Below, piece after piece: positions 1-9,397 of a stretch of DNA of 64,000 nt (position 1 is its first letter; each line of letters starts with the position of its first letter). The DNA is from Geobacillus jurassicus NBRC 107829 (GTDB lineage Bacteria; Bacillota; Bacilli; Bacillales; Anoxybacillaceae), in contig NZ_BCQG01000015.1 of NCBI RefSeq assembly GCF_001544315.1, positions 1 through 64,000 of the forward strand. The letters are read 5' to 3'. The notes under the pieces are model-generated. The model searched no databases and was not told the origin of the DNA. It worked only from the letters and a program-made list of their open reading frames with translations. The translations under genes and the position numbers were made by a program.

Positions 1-17
1 CTTTCTATTTTCCATTT

Positions 18-53
18 TTGCGTTCATTAGGTAAAATAGTATAAAATACAATA
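18..53 (+). promoter_or_regulatory. Probable sigma-A promoter of the Spo0E-like gene
   Basis: A TTGCGT at 18-23 is followed after 16 bases by TATAAA at 40-45; a TACAAT at 48-53 is an alternative -10. The stretch is AT-rich and lies directly before the small Spo0E-like gene. Its upstream context is cut by the window edge, so the assignment is tentative. Confidence 0.35.
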
Positions 54-85
54 CATGATATTCTCATGAAAAGGACGGTTTCTTC

Positions 86-265
86 GTGCCAAAACGCAAC
101 TTGTTGACCTTGATTGAACAAAAACGGATGGAGCTTGTCGACACGGTGGCCAAAACGGGGCTAAACTCAGCGGCGGCCATGAAAATCAGCAAAGAGCTTG
201 ACACGTTGCTCAATGCGTATCAACGCGATCAAGTCAAACGGCGAAAGCAAAGCGCCTCCCGCTAG
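86..265 (+). CDS. Spo0E-like sporulation regulatory protein
   Basis: A 59-residue protein starting with GTG, preceded by AAAAGGA about nine bases upstream. It is a small helical protein carrying the family signature S-K-E-L-D near residues 38-42, followed by a second helix. Spo0E-type aspartyl phosphatases remove phosphate from Spo0A~P and so delay sporulation; the SxELD motif is their catalytic region. In B. subtilis the Spo0E paralogue ynzD lies next to yneF, and here the gene lies near yneF with an ABC exporter between, so a ynzD orthologue is plausible. The family match is fairly sure; the exact orthologue and target are inferred. Confidence 0.75.
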   Translation: MPKRNLLTLIEQKRMELVDTVAKTGLNSAAAMKISKELDTLLNAYQRDQVKRRKQSASR

Positions 266-290
266 GCAGGACATGGCGCTTTTTCTTTTT
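249..290 (+). terminator. Rho-independent terminator of the Spo0E-like gene
   Basis: AAAGCGCC at 249-256 pairs with GGCGCTTT at 275-282 and is followed by a T-rich run. The left arm overlaps the end of the coding sequence. It may also help stop transcription arriving from the convergent ABC exporter genes. Confidence 0.7.
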
Positions 291-320
291 GCTCCAAGCA
301 TTGGCGTCGAAATGACGCGC

Positions 321-2099
321 TTACACATGGGCGTCGACAAGGCCGTTTTGCAGCAAGTACATTTGGTAGTAAAGCCCTTTTTGCGCCAGCAGCTGCTGAT
401 GCGTGCCGCGCTCGACAATTTCGCCGCGATGGAGAACGAAAATTTGATCAGCGTCTTGGATCGTCGATAAACGATGGGCGATGACAATCGTCGTCCGCCC
501 TTTTCGCATGCGGGCAAGCGCATCTTGGATCGCCTCTTCCGTTTCCGTGTCAATATGGGCTGTCGCCTCATCGAGCACCAAAATTTTCGGATCGGCAGCG
601 ATCGTGCGGGCAAAGGAAAGAAGCTGGCGCTGGCCGCTTGATAACGTCGCCCCGCGCTCGGCAAGCACGTGGTCGTAGCCGCCGGGCAGCCGCTCAATGA
701 ACGCGTCAGCTTGAACGAGCCGGGCGGCCTCCCGAATTTGGTCATCGCTCAATTTTTCGTTATACATGCGGATGTTCTCTTTGACCGTCCCGTAAAACAA
801 AAACGGATCTTGCAAGACAAGGCCGAGGCGGCGGCGCAACTCAGCGCGCGAGTAGTCGCGGATCGAGCGGCCGTCAATCAAAATGTCGCCGCGGTCAAAC
901 TCATAAAAGCGCATAAGCAAATTGATGATCGAGCTTTTGCCGCTGCCGGTATGGCCGACAAACGCGACCGTCTGCCCCGGACGGATGACAAACGACAGCC
1001 GCTTCAACACATCCCGTTTGCCGTCGTAGGAAAAGCTGACGTCACGAAATTCGATTTCCCCGCGCTCGATCGCATGCGACGACCCATCCGGATTGGCCGG
1101 CGCCTCTTCTTGATGATCAAGAAGGGCGAACACGCGAGAGGCGGAAACGATCGCCTGCTGGTAAAGAGACAGGCGCATCATCATTTGCGTCACCGGTTCG
1201 AAAAAGCGCTCCAAATAGTTAACAAATGCGTACAGCACGCCGATCTCCACCGGGCTGTCAAACGCCGTGACGCCGAAAAAGCTGAGCACAACCATGATCG
1301 ACAACATGTACACCATATCGACCGCTGGCCGAAGCAACAGCCCATCAAGCCGGATGTTTTTCATCCCCGCCTTGTAATGCGCTTCATTGACAGCAGCAAA
1401 CTCTTGATATAAGCGGCGCTGCTGGCGGAACGCCTGAACGATGGCCATCCCTTGCAGCGATTCATTCAATTTGGCGTTCAGTTCGCTCAGCCGTTCGCGC
1501 ATCTCTTGATAAAACACCGAGCTGTAGCGTCGGTACGTCTTCATAATCAACGCAATGGCCGGAAGAATGAACAGGCAAAACAATGCAAGACGAACGTTGA
1601 GCGAAAACATGGCGGCAAACACGCCGATGACAAACAAGCCGTTTTGCACAAACGCCGCGAGGACGCTGATGAACATATCCTTAATCGCTTCCGTATCGTT
1701 CGTCACCCGCGAAACGATGCTTCCGCCCGGCGTCCGGTCGAAATAGCTCATTCCGAGCCGGTGCACTTTCGCAAACACATCCATCCGCATCGCTTGAATG
1801 ACATATAAGGCGAGCCGCTGAAACTCGACAAGCTGGAAGTAGGAAATGATCGTTTTCAAGACGAGCACGCCGAGATAGACGGCGGCCAGCGCCGCCACCG
1901 GGCCAAAGTCGAAGCGGCCCGGCACCAAATAGTCATCAATGAACACTTTCACTAAATACGGACCGGCAAGCTCCCCGGTCGTCGCCAACAGAAGAAGCGT
2001 AAACGCAAGCGCAGTTTCCTTTTTGTATCTTCCCATATAAGCGAGCAGCCGCCATAAGACGCGCCGCTGTTCTTTCGCCGTCAACGTTCCGTCGTTCAT
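321..2099 (-). CDS. ABC exporter half-transporter, catalytic-Glu subunit (YheH/YknV-like)
   Basis: A 592-residue fused membrane/ATPase protein: six transmembrane helices in roughly the first 320 residues, then a nucleotide-binding domain with Walker A GHTGSGKSS, Q-loop, Walker B LVLDEAT with a normal catalytic Glu, and an H-loop (IAHRLS). Its ABC signature is LSSGQ rather than LSGGQ. This fits heterodimeric type IV exporters, where the degenerate signature faces the partner's degenerate Walker B. The start ATG has a good TAGGAGG site. It follows the partner gene by 91 bases, probably in one transcript. The substrate (drug, lipid or peptide) cannot be told. B. subtilis has three such pairs (YfiBC, YheIH, YknUV), so no symbol is given. 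Confidence 0.85.
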   Translation of the reverse strand: MNDGTLTAKEQRRVLWRLLAYMGRYKKETALAFTLLLLATTGELAGPYLVKVFIDDYLVPGRFDFGPVAALAAVYLGVLVLKTIISYFQLVEFQRLALYVIQAMRMDVFAKVHRLGMSYFDRTPGGSIVSRVTNDTEAIKDMFISVLAAFVQNGLFVIGVFAAMFSLNVRLALFCLFILPAIALIMKTYRRYSSVFYQEMRERLSELNAKLNESLQGMAIVQAFRQQRRLYQEFAAVNEAHYKAGMKNIRLDGLLLRPAVDMVYMLSIMVVLSFFGVTAFDSPVEIGVLYAFVNYLERFFEPVTQMMMRLSLYQQAIVSASRVFALLDHQEEAPANPDGSSHAIERGEIEFRDVSFSYDGKRDVLKRLSFVIRPGQTVAFVGHTGSGKSSIINLLMRFYEFDRGDILIDGRSIRDYSRAELRRRLGLVLQDPFLFYGTVKENIRMYNEKLSDDQIREAARLVQADAFIERLPGGYDHVLAERGATLSSGQRQLLSFARTIAADPKILVLDEATAHIDTETEEAIQDALARMRKGRTTIVIAHRLSTIQDADQIFVLHRGEIVERGTHQQLLAQKGLYYQMYLLQNGLVDAHV

Positions 2100-2190
2100 C
2101 CGCTTCCTCCTATCTCATAAACAAAACTTATATTTTCAGGCTGTTCGCTCCGCTCGTTTTTGGCGAGAGTTCGGACGTTTAAGGCTGTGG

Positions 2191-3930
2191 TCACTCCGCA
2201 AGCGCCTCAAGCTGCTGGCGCCGGTGCATGTCGCGATACCAGCCGTCTTCAGCCATCAGCTGCCTGTGCGTTCCCGCCTGCACGATTCGCCCCCCGTCAA
2301 GGACGAGAATCCAATCGGCATGCTCAACCGCGCTTAAACGATGGGCGGCGATGATCGTCGTTTTTCCGCGCCGCTCCTGTTTGAGCGCCGCTAAAATCCG
2401 CGCCTCGGTTTTCGCATCCACAGCCGACAACGCGTCATCAAAAATGAGCACTTCGGGATCGATGAGGAGCGCCCGCGCGATCGACAGCCGCTGTTTTTGC
2501 CCGCCGGATAAGGAAACGCCGCGCTCGCCGATGATCGTCTCATACCCATCGGGAAATTGCAAAATGTCATCATGAATGTTGGCCAGCCGCGCCGCTCGGA
2601 CTATCTCATCCTCTCTTGCTTCCGGTTTCGCAAAAGCGATGTTGTCGCGGATGGAAGTGGAAAACAAAAAATGGTCTTGCGGCACGTAGCCGATCGCCGA
2701 ACGAAGCGCGGAAAGCGTATAATCGCGGATGTCGCGGCCGCCGAAACGGATCTCGCCATCGTAACCGTCAAACTCGCGCAATAGCAGGCGCAGCAACGTC
2801 GTTTTTCCCGCCCCGGTTTTGCCGACGACGCCAAGCGTCGCCCCGCGCTTGAGCCAAAAATGAACATCCGTAAGCGCCGGCTTCGCCTCTCCCGGATAGA
2901 CAAATTGCCGAATGCGGTATTCAATGTCTCCTTGCGGAGGAACGCCCACGGCATCGGGACGTTCGGTGATTTCATTTTGTTCAGCCAGCAGCGCCCGCAC
3001 TCGGTCGTACGAGGCGCGCCCGCGCTCAACGATGTTAAACAGCCAGCCGAACGCCAGCATCGGCCAAATGAGCAGGCCAAGGTAGGTCGTAAACGACACG
3101 AGCTCGCCAATCGTCAACTCGCCGGCCAGAACCATTTGGCTGCCAAACGCCACAGCGAGAAAAAACGACAGCCCGACAAGCAGCCCGATTGTCGGGTCAA
3201 ACAAAGCATCAATTTTGGCGACGGCGACGTTTTTCGCCACGACATCTTCGGATTGACGGCGAAACGCCTCAACATCGTGTTCCTCATAACCGAACGCCTT
3301 GATGACGCGAATGCCGCTGATGCTTTCTTGCACTTTGTCGTTCAGCGATGAAAACGCCTCTTGCGCCGTCAAAAACCGGCGATGGAGGATCGTTCCATAC
3401 CGGCTCGTCGCCGCCGCCATCACCGGCAGCGGCAACAGGCTGATAAGCGTCAGCTTCCAGCTGATCGAAAACGTCATCGTCGCCAACACGAACCCGCCAA
3501 GCATCACTGAGTCGACAAGCGTCAAAATGCCGCTTCCGGCCGTCTGCTGAATCGCCTGCAAATCGTTCGTCGCATGGGCCATTAAATCGCCGATCCGTTT
3601 CCGTTGGTAAAACGACGGCGACATGTTCGTAAAATGTTGGTATAACTCGTTGCGCAGCTGGCGGGCGAGCTTGACCGCGGCGCCGAAAATGCAAATGCGC
3701 CAAGCGTAGCGAAGCCCGTAAAGCGCCGCCGCAACCGCGGCAAGGACGGCGATCCAGCGGATGAGCACCCCTTTTGTCATCGTTCCGTTTTTCATATGGT
3801 CGACCAACAAGCCGATCACCTTCGGCGGAACGGTCTCCAAAAACGCGACGATGACAAGCACGAAAATGCCGGTGATATACGCCTTCTTTTCTTGGCGGAA
3901 AAACCAAAACAAATCGCGAAACACGCTCAC
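2191..3930 (-). CDS. ABC exporter half-transporter, degenerate-site subunit (YheI-like)
   Basis: A 579-residue fused permease/ATPase with an N-terminal six-helix domain and a C-terminal nucleotide-binding domain: Walker A GKTGAGKTT, signature LSGGQKQR, Walker B ending FDDALS with Asp in place of the catalytic Glu, and H-loop AAHRLS. The Asp marks one ATP site as weakly hydrolytic, as in other heterodimeric ABC exporters, and complements the altered signature in the downstream subunit. I chose the GTG at 3930 because AAAGGAGG lies nine bases before it; an in-frame ATG at 3972 has no such site. The membrane-domain sequence resembles B. subtilis YheI most closely from memory. Confidence 0.85.
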   Translation of the reverse strand: MSVFRDLFWFFRQEKKAYITGIFVLVIVAFLETVPPKVIGLLVDHMKNGTMTKGVLIRWIAVLAAVAAALYGLRYAWRICIFGAAVKLARQLRNELYQHFTNMSPSFYQRKRIGDLMAHATNDLQAIQQTAGSGILTLVDSVMLGGFVLATMTFSISWKLTLISLLPLPVMAAATSRYGTILHRRFLTAQEAFSSLNDKVQESISGIRVIKAFGYEEHDVEAFRRQSEDVVAKNVAVAKIDALFDPTIGLLVGLSFFLAVAFGSQMVLAGELTIGELVSFTTYLGLLIWPMLAFGWLFNIVERGRASYDRVRALLAEQNEITERPDAVGVPPQGDIEYRIRQFVYPGEAKPALTDVHFWLKRGATLGVVGKTGAGKTTLLRLLLREFDGYDGEIRFGGRDIRDYTLSALRSAIGYVPQDHFLFSTSIRDNIAFAKPEAREDEIVRAARLANIHDDILQFPDGYETIIGERGVSLSGGQKQRLSIARALLIDPEVLIFDDALSAVDAKTEARILAALKQERRGKTTIIAAHRLSAVEHADWILVLDGGRIVQAGTHRQLMAEDGWYRDMHRRQQLEALAE

Positions 3931-4016
3931 GCATCCCGCCCTCCTTTCGTTTGGCTGACGAACAATCGCCATATTATTGTAACAAAACTAGAAAAATTTT
4001 GAAAGAACATTTTTGC

Positions 4017-4046
4017 AAAATAAAAAGACACTCTCGATCGAGTGTC
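4017..4046 (-). terminator. Terminator downstream of yneF
   Basis: On the minus strand a perfect seven-base-pair stem (GACACTC with GAGTGTC, 4027-4046) is followed by TTTTTATTTT. It lies right after the yneF stop codon and separates yneF from the ABC exporter genes. Confidence 0.8.
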
Positions 4047-4054
4047 CGTTGCGC

Positions 4055-4267
4055 TTATTTCAGCTGATTGTTCATCATTTTCATCATTTGATTGATTTTC
4101 TTCTGCGACGGCGTCATGCCCATTTGCATCATCATCATCCGGATCATTTGTTCATTGATCGGCGGATTTTTCTTCAAATAATTGATCATCGTTTTGCGGG
4201 CGATGAAAAATCCGATCGCCACACCGGCGATGAGCGCCAGCACGCCAACGAGAATCGTACCCCACAT
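4055..4267 (-). CDS. yneF: YneF family membrane protein (UPF0154)
   Basis: A 70-residue protein with one N-terminal transmembrane helix (about residues 3-23) followed by a basic stretch and an unusually methionine-rich C-terminal half ([10 protein letters not shown]). This matches the small UPF0154/YneF family, of unknown function, widespread in Firmicutes. The position next to sirA and tkt repeats the B. subtilis order. The family is clear; no molecular role can be assigned. Confidence 0.9.
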   Translation of the reverse strand: MWGTILVGVLALIAGVAIGFFIARKTMINYLKKNPPINEQMIRMMMMQMGMTPSQKKINQMMKMMNNQLK

Positions 4268-4356
4268 AACAGCGATTTTCCTCCTTCTTGTTGTCTCCCT
4301 AACAGTGTACTAAACGATGCGCCATTAGACAATATTTCGCGACAAAAATCTTTTCA

Positions 4357-4794
4357 TTACGCAAATTTTCTTCCTTGCGCAGGCGCGGACAGCCAGTAGT
4401 AATCGGCAAAATCAGCGTCGACCGCCAAAAACGTCGGCGCCAACCGAGCGAGCGCCCGGCCGATGTCCGCGGCAAGCGGCGCACTGTCAGCGACAAGAAG
4501 CAAACGGCGCTTTTGCACGACAAGCAACGCTTCCTCGCCGGCGTCGTTTTGCAAAACAAACATATTGCGCTCCAAATTTTTGCCGACGCGGCCGGCAAAA
4601 TACTGCTTTAAGCCGAGTTCCAGGCGTGAAAACGACAGCCGTTCGGTGATAAATTCGACTTGCTTGCGGCAGATCGCCTTTAGCGGCGCTTTCGCGTATT
4701 GATGCTCACGAAGCAGTTCGACAATTTTTTCCGCCCGATGGCGGTAATGCGACGCCACATCGTCATTCAACAAATAAATCCAATAGCGGACCAT
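4357..4794 (-). CDS. sirA: Sporulation inhibitor of replication SirA (YneE)
   Basis: About 145 residues from the chosen ATG; B. subtilis SirA is of similar length. SirA binds domain I of DnaA and blocks re-initiation of replication at the onset of sporulation. Identification rests on family-like sequence (an N-terminal YWIYLL strand) and on the exact tkt-sirA-yneF order. I prefer the ATG at 4794, preceded by a G-rich GGGGGATGGGG stretch, over the in-frame ATG at 4818, because a TATAAT at 4828-4833 would put the transcript start only a few bases from 4818. The upstream region carries a Spo0A-box-like sequence, which fits the known Spo0A control of sirA. Confidence 0.75.
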   Translation of the reverse strand: MVRYWIYLLNDDVASHYRHRAEKIVELLREHQYAKAPLKAICRKQVEFITERLSFSRLELGLKQYFAGRVGKNLERNMFVLQNDAGEEALLVVQKRRLLLVADSAPLAADIGRALARLAPTFLAVDADFADYYWLSAPAQGRKFA

Positions 4795-4827
4795 GCCCCA
4801 TCCCCCATTTCTGTTCATCTATTTTCT

Positions 4828-4893
4828 ATTATAGAAAAGGAAAGGGGAAAAATATGTCTATTAACGGCAAGTTTTTTCACTAACATTGTCGAT
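4828..4893 (-). promoter_or_regulatory. sirA promoter region with a Spo0A-box-like site
   Basis: The minus strand has TATAAT at 4828-4833 with no convincing -35, as expected for an activated promoter. About 55 bases further upstream, TTGTCGAT at 4886-4893 (plus strand) matches the 0A box core TTGTCGAA in seven of eight positions. B. subtilis sirA is switched on by Spo0A~P, so a functional site here is reasonable but not proven. Confidence 0.45.
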
Positions 4894-5034
4894 TTTTGTT
4901 AGCAACAGCCCTTCCAAATGTCGTAAACAAGCTTTTGCCCTCACACAAACGTGAAAATGCATCCATGTTCTTGAATGCTCCCCCACTTGCACCTACTAGA
5001 AGTGTTGAAGTGGAAAGCTTCTCGGCTGGAGATG
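4834..5034. other. Unexplained AT-richer spacer between sirA and tkt
   Basis: About 200 bases with visibly lower GC than the neighbours and no credible gene. It includes a CTAACA...TGTTAG inverted repeat near 4880-4902 and the 0A-box-like site of the sirA promoter. A short minus-strand frame (down to 4880) runs through it without a ribosome site. It could be sirA control DNA or a worn remnant of a mobile element; nothing decides this from the sequence alone. Confidence 0.4.
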
Positions 5035-5072
5035 ATAAAAAAGCTGCCCCTGCAACGGTCGCAAGGGCAGTT
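5035..5072 (-). terminator. Terminator of tkt
   Basis: On the minus strand CTGCCCTTGC pairs with GCAGGGGCAG (5044-5070, one mismatch) and is followed by CTTTTTTATC. It sits about 20 bases after the tkt stop codon. Confidence 0.85.
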
Positions 5073-5091
5073 TGTCTCCACAATCGCCCGA

Positions 5092-7098
5092 TTACTTGCC
5101 GAGCAACGCTTTCGTGCGGCGGACGACGTTGTCGACCGTGAAGCCGTACTCAGCCATGATTGTTTCTCCTGGAGCCGAGGCGCCGAACCGATCGATGGCC
5201 AAAATGTCGCCCTCGGCGCCGACGTACCGCTCCCAACCGAGCGACGCGCCCATTTCAATGGCAAGCCGCTTCGTCACCGCCGGCGGAAGCACTTCATCGC
5301 GGTACGATTTTGGCTGCGCTTCGAAGCGGTCCCACGATGGCATGCTGATGACAGAAACATGGATGCCCTCAGCGGCGAGCGCTTCTTGCGCTTTCACGGC
5401 CAGGCCGACTTCCGAGCCGGTCGCCAACAGCAGCGCCTCTGGAGCGCCATTTTTCGCCGTCGAAACGACGTACGCGCCTCTTTTCACGCCTTCATACGCC
5501 AATTCAGCCGTTCGCGGCAATGTCGGCACATCTTGACGCGTCAAGACGAGCGCGGTCGGCTTGTCCGTCGATTCGAGCGCCAGCCGCCATGCCGCCGCCG
5601 TTTCATTGGCATCAGCCGGTCGGATGACTGACAAGTTCGGCATCGCCCGAAGCGAAGCGAGATGTTCGACCGGCTCGTGCGTCGGGCCGTCTTCGCCGAC
5701 GGCGATGCTGTCGTGCGTCAAGACGTAGGTGACTGGCAAGCCCATGAGCGCCGCCAAGCGAATCGCCGGACGCAAATAGTCAGAGAACACGAAGAACGTG
5801 CCGCCGAACACTTTCAATCCGCCATGGAGCGCCATGCCGTTCAGCGCCGCCCCCATGGCAAACTCGCGCACGCCAAACCAGATGTTGCGGCCTTCGTAAC
5901 TCCCCGGCAGGAAGTTGCCGCCGCCTTTGATCAAGGTTTTATTCGAGCTCGCCAAGTCAGCCGAACCGCCGATAAACTGCGGCACCGCTTTGGCGATGGC
6001 GTTGATCACTTCCCCGGACGATGAGCGGGTCGCTAGGCTTTTTCCTGCTTCGTATACCGGCAAGGACGCCTCCCAGCCGTCCGGAAGCTTCCCTTCAATC
6101 GCCCGCTTCAGCTCGGCGGCCAGCTCCGGATGCGCCCGTTCGTACGCGGCGAACTGTTCATTCCATTCCGCTTCTTTTTTCGCTCCCGGCTCTTGCACCG
6201 TTTCCCGGAAGTGAGCGTATACTTCTTCCGGCACGTAAAAATCTTCAGCGAACGTCCAGCGGTACGCCTCTTTCGTCAATTTGGCCTCTTCCGCCCCGAG
6301 CGGCGCGCCGTGGACGCCGGATGTGCCCGCTTTGTTCGGCGCGCCGTAGCCGATCGTCGTTTTCACTTCAATGAGCGTCGGCCGGCTGAGGTCCGCCCGC
6401 GCTTTTTCCAACGCTTTAGCGATTTCTTCAATGTTGTTGCCGTCCTCAACGCGCAAATATTGCCAGCCGTATGCTTGGAAGCGCTGGGCGACGTCTTCCG
6501 AGAACGATAAGTTGAGCTCTCCGTCCAGCGAAATGTCGTTCGAGTCATACAAGACGATCAAGCGGCCCAACTTTAAGTGGCCGGCGAGTGACGCGGCTTC
6601 GCTCGCCACCCCTTCCATTAAGTCACCGTCGCCGCAAAGGGCGTACGTATAATGGTTGATGATCTCAAACCCGTCGCGGTTGTATGTAGCCGCCAAATGC
6701 CGTTCGGCCATGGCCATGCCGACTGCCATCGCGATCCCTTGGCCGAGCGGGCCGGTCGTCGCTTCCACCCCCGGCGTATGACCGTACTCCGGATGGCCCG
6801 GCGTTTTGCTTCCCCATTGGCGGAACTGTTTCAAATCCTCCATCGATACATCGTAGCCGCTTAAATGGAGCAAGCTGTACAACAGCATCGACCCGTGCCC
6901 GGCGGACAAGACAAACCGGTCGCGGTTGAACCAGTTCGGATTCGCCGGATTATGGTTCATAAATTTCGTCCAAAGCGTGTACGCCATCGGCGCCGCACCC
7001 ATCGGCATGCCCGGATGCCCAGATTTTGCTTTTTCGATCGCGTCAATGGACAGCGTGCGAATCGTCGTAATCGCCAACTCCTCGATTGAATGCGCCAT
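5092..7098 (-). CDS. tkt: Transketolase
   Basis: A 668-residue thiamine-diphosphate enzyme that moves two-carbon ketol units between sugar phosphates in the non-oxidative pentose phosphate pathway and supplies erythrose 4-phosphate. Visible signatures are the N-terminal [13 protein letters not shown] segment, the ThDP-binding GDGDLMEG followed by a conserved Asn (DSNDIS), and the central GPTHEP and LRAMPN blocks. The length is typical. I chose the ATG at 7098 because AAGGAGG lies seven bases upstream; the longer frame from 7140 would begin inside the predicted -10 box. Downstream lie sirA and yneF, upstream ynzC, as in B. subtilis. Confidence 0.97.
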   Translation of the reverse strand: MAHSIEELAITTIRTLSIDAIEKAKSGHPGMPMGAAPMAYTLWTKFMNHNPANPNWFNRDRFVLSAGHGSMLLYSLLHLSGYDVSMEDLKQFRQWGSKTPGHPEYGHTPGVEATTGPLGQGIAMAVGMAMAERHLAATYNRDGFEIINHYTYALCGDGDLMEGVASEAASLAGHLKLGRLIVLYDSNDISLDGELNLSFSEDVAQRFQAYGWQYLRVEDGNNIEEIAKALEKARADLSRPTLIEVKTTIGYGAPNKAGTSGVHGAPLGAEEAKLTKEAYRWTFAEDFYVPEEVYAHFRETVQEPGAKKEAEWNEQFAAYERAHPELAAELKRAIEGKLPDGWEASLPVYEAGKSLATRSSSGEVINAIAKAVPQFIGGSADLASSNKTLIKGGGNFLPGSYEGRNIWFGVREFAMGAALNGMALHGGLKVFGGTFFVFSDYLRPAIRLAALMGLPVTYVLTHDSIAVGEDGPTHEPVEHLASLRAMPNLSVIRPADANETAAAWRLALESTDKPTALVLTRQDVPTLPRTAELAYEGVKRGAYVVSTAKNGAPEALLLATGSEVGLAVKAQEALAAEGIHVSVISMPSWDRFEAQPKSYRDEVLPPAVTKRLAIEMGASLGWERYVGAEGDILAIDRFGASAPGETIMAEYGFTVDNVVRRTKALLGK

Positions 7099-7135
7099 CG
7101 TCTTCCTCCTTTTCATCAACATGGTGTCATTTACT

Positions 7136-7165
7136 ATCATATAGAAAATGGGCTTGCTTGTACAA
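7136..7165 (-). promoter_or_regulatory. Probable sigma-A promoter of tkt
   Basis: On the minus strand TTGTAC (7160-7165) is followed after 18 bases by TATGAT (7136-7141). It lies about 40 bases before the chosen tkt start and supports that start over a longer one. Confidence 0.5.
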
Positions 7166-7216
7166 CGTTTCTTTTCTCTTTCAGTGCAAACGAAGCGCCG
7201 TCTGTTTTCCCACGCC

Positions 7217-7447
7217 TTAATGGAAGCGCCGCCGCTGGCTTTCCTTCAACTTTTTCGGCGTCACGTCGTTGCCGTTCGGGTCGATGATCGTCACCGAATG
7301 GAGCATATCGGTCATCGTCTTGCGGAACGCCTGAATGTATTCGCGGCGAAGCTTCGCCTGCTCGAACACCTCTTCGGCCGACAAACCGGCCGTTTTCGCT
7401 TTTTTCGCCAGTTCGTTGATGCGGGCTAATTTATGTTTGGCAAGCAT
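7217..7447 (-). CDS. ynzC: DUF896/UPF0291 protein YnzC
   Basis: A 76-residue, highly charged, helical protein that begins with ML[11 protein letters not shown], the conserved opening of the UPF0291 (YnzC) family; B. subtilis YnzC forms a two-helix hairpin. An AGGAG site precedes the ATG. In B. subtilis ynzC is the last gene of the LexA-controlled yneA-yneB-ynzC operon and the same order is kept here, so it is probably induced by DNA damage. Its molecular role is unknown. Confidence 0.9.
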   Translation of the reverse strand: MLAKHKLARINELAKKAKTAGLSAEEVFEQAKLRREYIQAFRKTMTDMLHSVTIIDPNGNDVTPKKLKESQRRRFH

Positions 7448-7580
7448 TGGTCATCTTCTCCTATCTGCCATATTCTCATTCTGTTTTATCTTATCTGATC
7501 AAGCGGGAAGATGGCAACGATGGCATCTTGATAGTCTTCCTTCACCTGTTCGCTGCTTTACGGCCAGGCGCAGCACACGT

Positions 7581-8560
<980 letters not shown>

Positions 8561-8578
8561 TTCCCCCACCCTTTTCCA

Positions 8579-8679
8579 GAATGTTTGTTCGCTTGCTTTC
8601 ATTATAGCCAAGAACATTTGTTTGTGTCAATAAAAAATTCGAACTTATGTTTGTTTTTTCATCTTCCGCATGGTATAAT
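8579..8679. promoter_or_regulatory. Divergent yneA/lexA SOS control region
   Basis: The yneA promoter (minus strand) is TTGACA at 8625-8630, an 18-base spacer and TATAAT at 8601-8606. The lexA promoter (plus strand) is TTGTTT at 8651-8656, 17 bases and TATAAT at 8674-8679 with an extended TGG. Three sites resemble the Bacillus LexA box (GAAC-N4-GTTC): 8579-8590 (GAATGTTTGTTC), 8612-8623 (GAACATTTGTTT, inside the yneA spacer) and 8641-8652 (GAACTTATGTTT, overlapping the lexA -35). Their placement fits LexA repression of both genes. Confidence 0.85.
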
Positions 8680-8712
8680 GAAGGCAAACGATGTGGCGAG
8701 AGGTGTTAAAGA

Positions 8713-9336
8713 ATGACGAAACTATCGAAACGGCAACAGCAAATTTTAGAGTTTATTAAACAGGAAGTAAAAACAAAGGGCTATCCTCCGTCGGTGCGGG
8801 AAATCGGGGAAGCGGTCGGGTTGGCGTCAAGTTCGACCGTCCACGGGCACCTTGCGCGCTTAGAGAGCAAAGGGTACATCCGCCGCGACCCGACGAAGCC
8901 GCGCGCCATTGAAATTTTGGACAACGACATGGCCAAGGAGAGAGAAAAAGAGGAGATCATCTCGGTGCCGATCATCGGCAAGGTGACGGCCGGCCAGCCC
9001 ATTACAGCTGTGGAAAACATCGAAGGCTACTTTCCGCTGCCGAAGCGGCTCGCCGCCGGTGAAGAGCAGCTGTTTATGCTTGAGGTGATGGGCGACAGCA
9101 TGATCGAAGCCGGCATTTTAGACGGCGACTACGTCATCGTCCGCCAGCAGTCATCGGCGAACAACGGCGATATCGTCGTCGCCATGACGGAAGACAACGA
9201 GGCGACAGTGAAGCGGTTTTTCAAGGAAAAAGATCATATCCGCCTGCAGCCGGAAAACGCCCATCTTGAACCAATCATCGTCCGCGACTGCACGATTCTC
9301 GGCAAAGTGATCGGCGTTTATCGCCTGTTCGACTGA
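8713..9336 (+). CDS. lexA: SOS repressor LexA
   Basis: A 207-residue repressor. The N-terminal winged helix-turn-helix ([33 protein letters not shown]) binds DNA. The C-terminal S24 autoprotease domain has the A-G cleavage site in KVTAGQP near residue 93, the catalytic Ser in MGDSMIEAG and the catalytic Lys in ATVKRFF. RecA filaments trigger self-cleavage and release of the SOS genes. Its own promoter carries a LexA-box-like site, so autorepression is expected. It is one of only three plus-strand genes in the window. Confidence 0.98.
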   Translation: MTKLSKRQQQILEFIKQEVKTKGYPPSVREIGEAVGLASSSTVHGHLARLESKGYIRRDPTKPRAIEILDNDMAKEREKEEIISVPIIGKVTAGQPITAVENIEGYFPLPKRLAAGEEQLFMLEVMGDSMIEAGILDGDYVIVRQQSSANNGDIVVAMTEDNEATVKRFFKEKDHIRLQPENAHLEPIIVRDCTILGKVIGVYRLFD

Positions 9337-9358
9337 CTCGAGCCGGCTTGCGTCCAGC

Positions 9359-9392
9359 AAAAAAGCTGCCCTGCAAACAGGGCAGCTTTTTT
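9359..9392. terminator. Bidirectional terminator between lexA and glnA
   Basis: A perfect 15-base-pair inverted repeat, AAAAAAGCTGCCCTG with CAGGGCAGCTTTTTT around a CAAA loop, gives a GC-rich stem and a T run in both directions. It ends both lexA (plus) and glnA (minus). Confidence 0.9.
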
Positions 9393-9397
9393 GCAAA

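Noticed and set aside
669-1412. Long plus-strand reading frame opposite the ABC exporter gene
   Set aside because: It lies antisense to a gene with complete domain motifs, has no ribosome site and reads as a shadow of GC-rich codons on the other strand. The same holds for similar long frames opposite mutS, rny, spoIIIE and the acyl-CoA genes.
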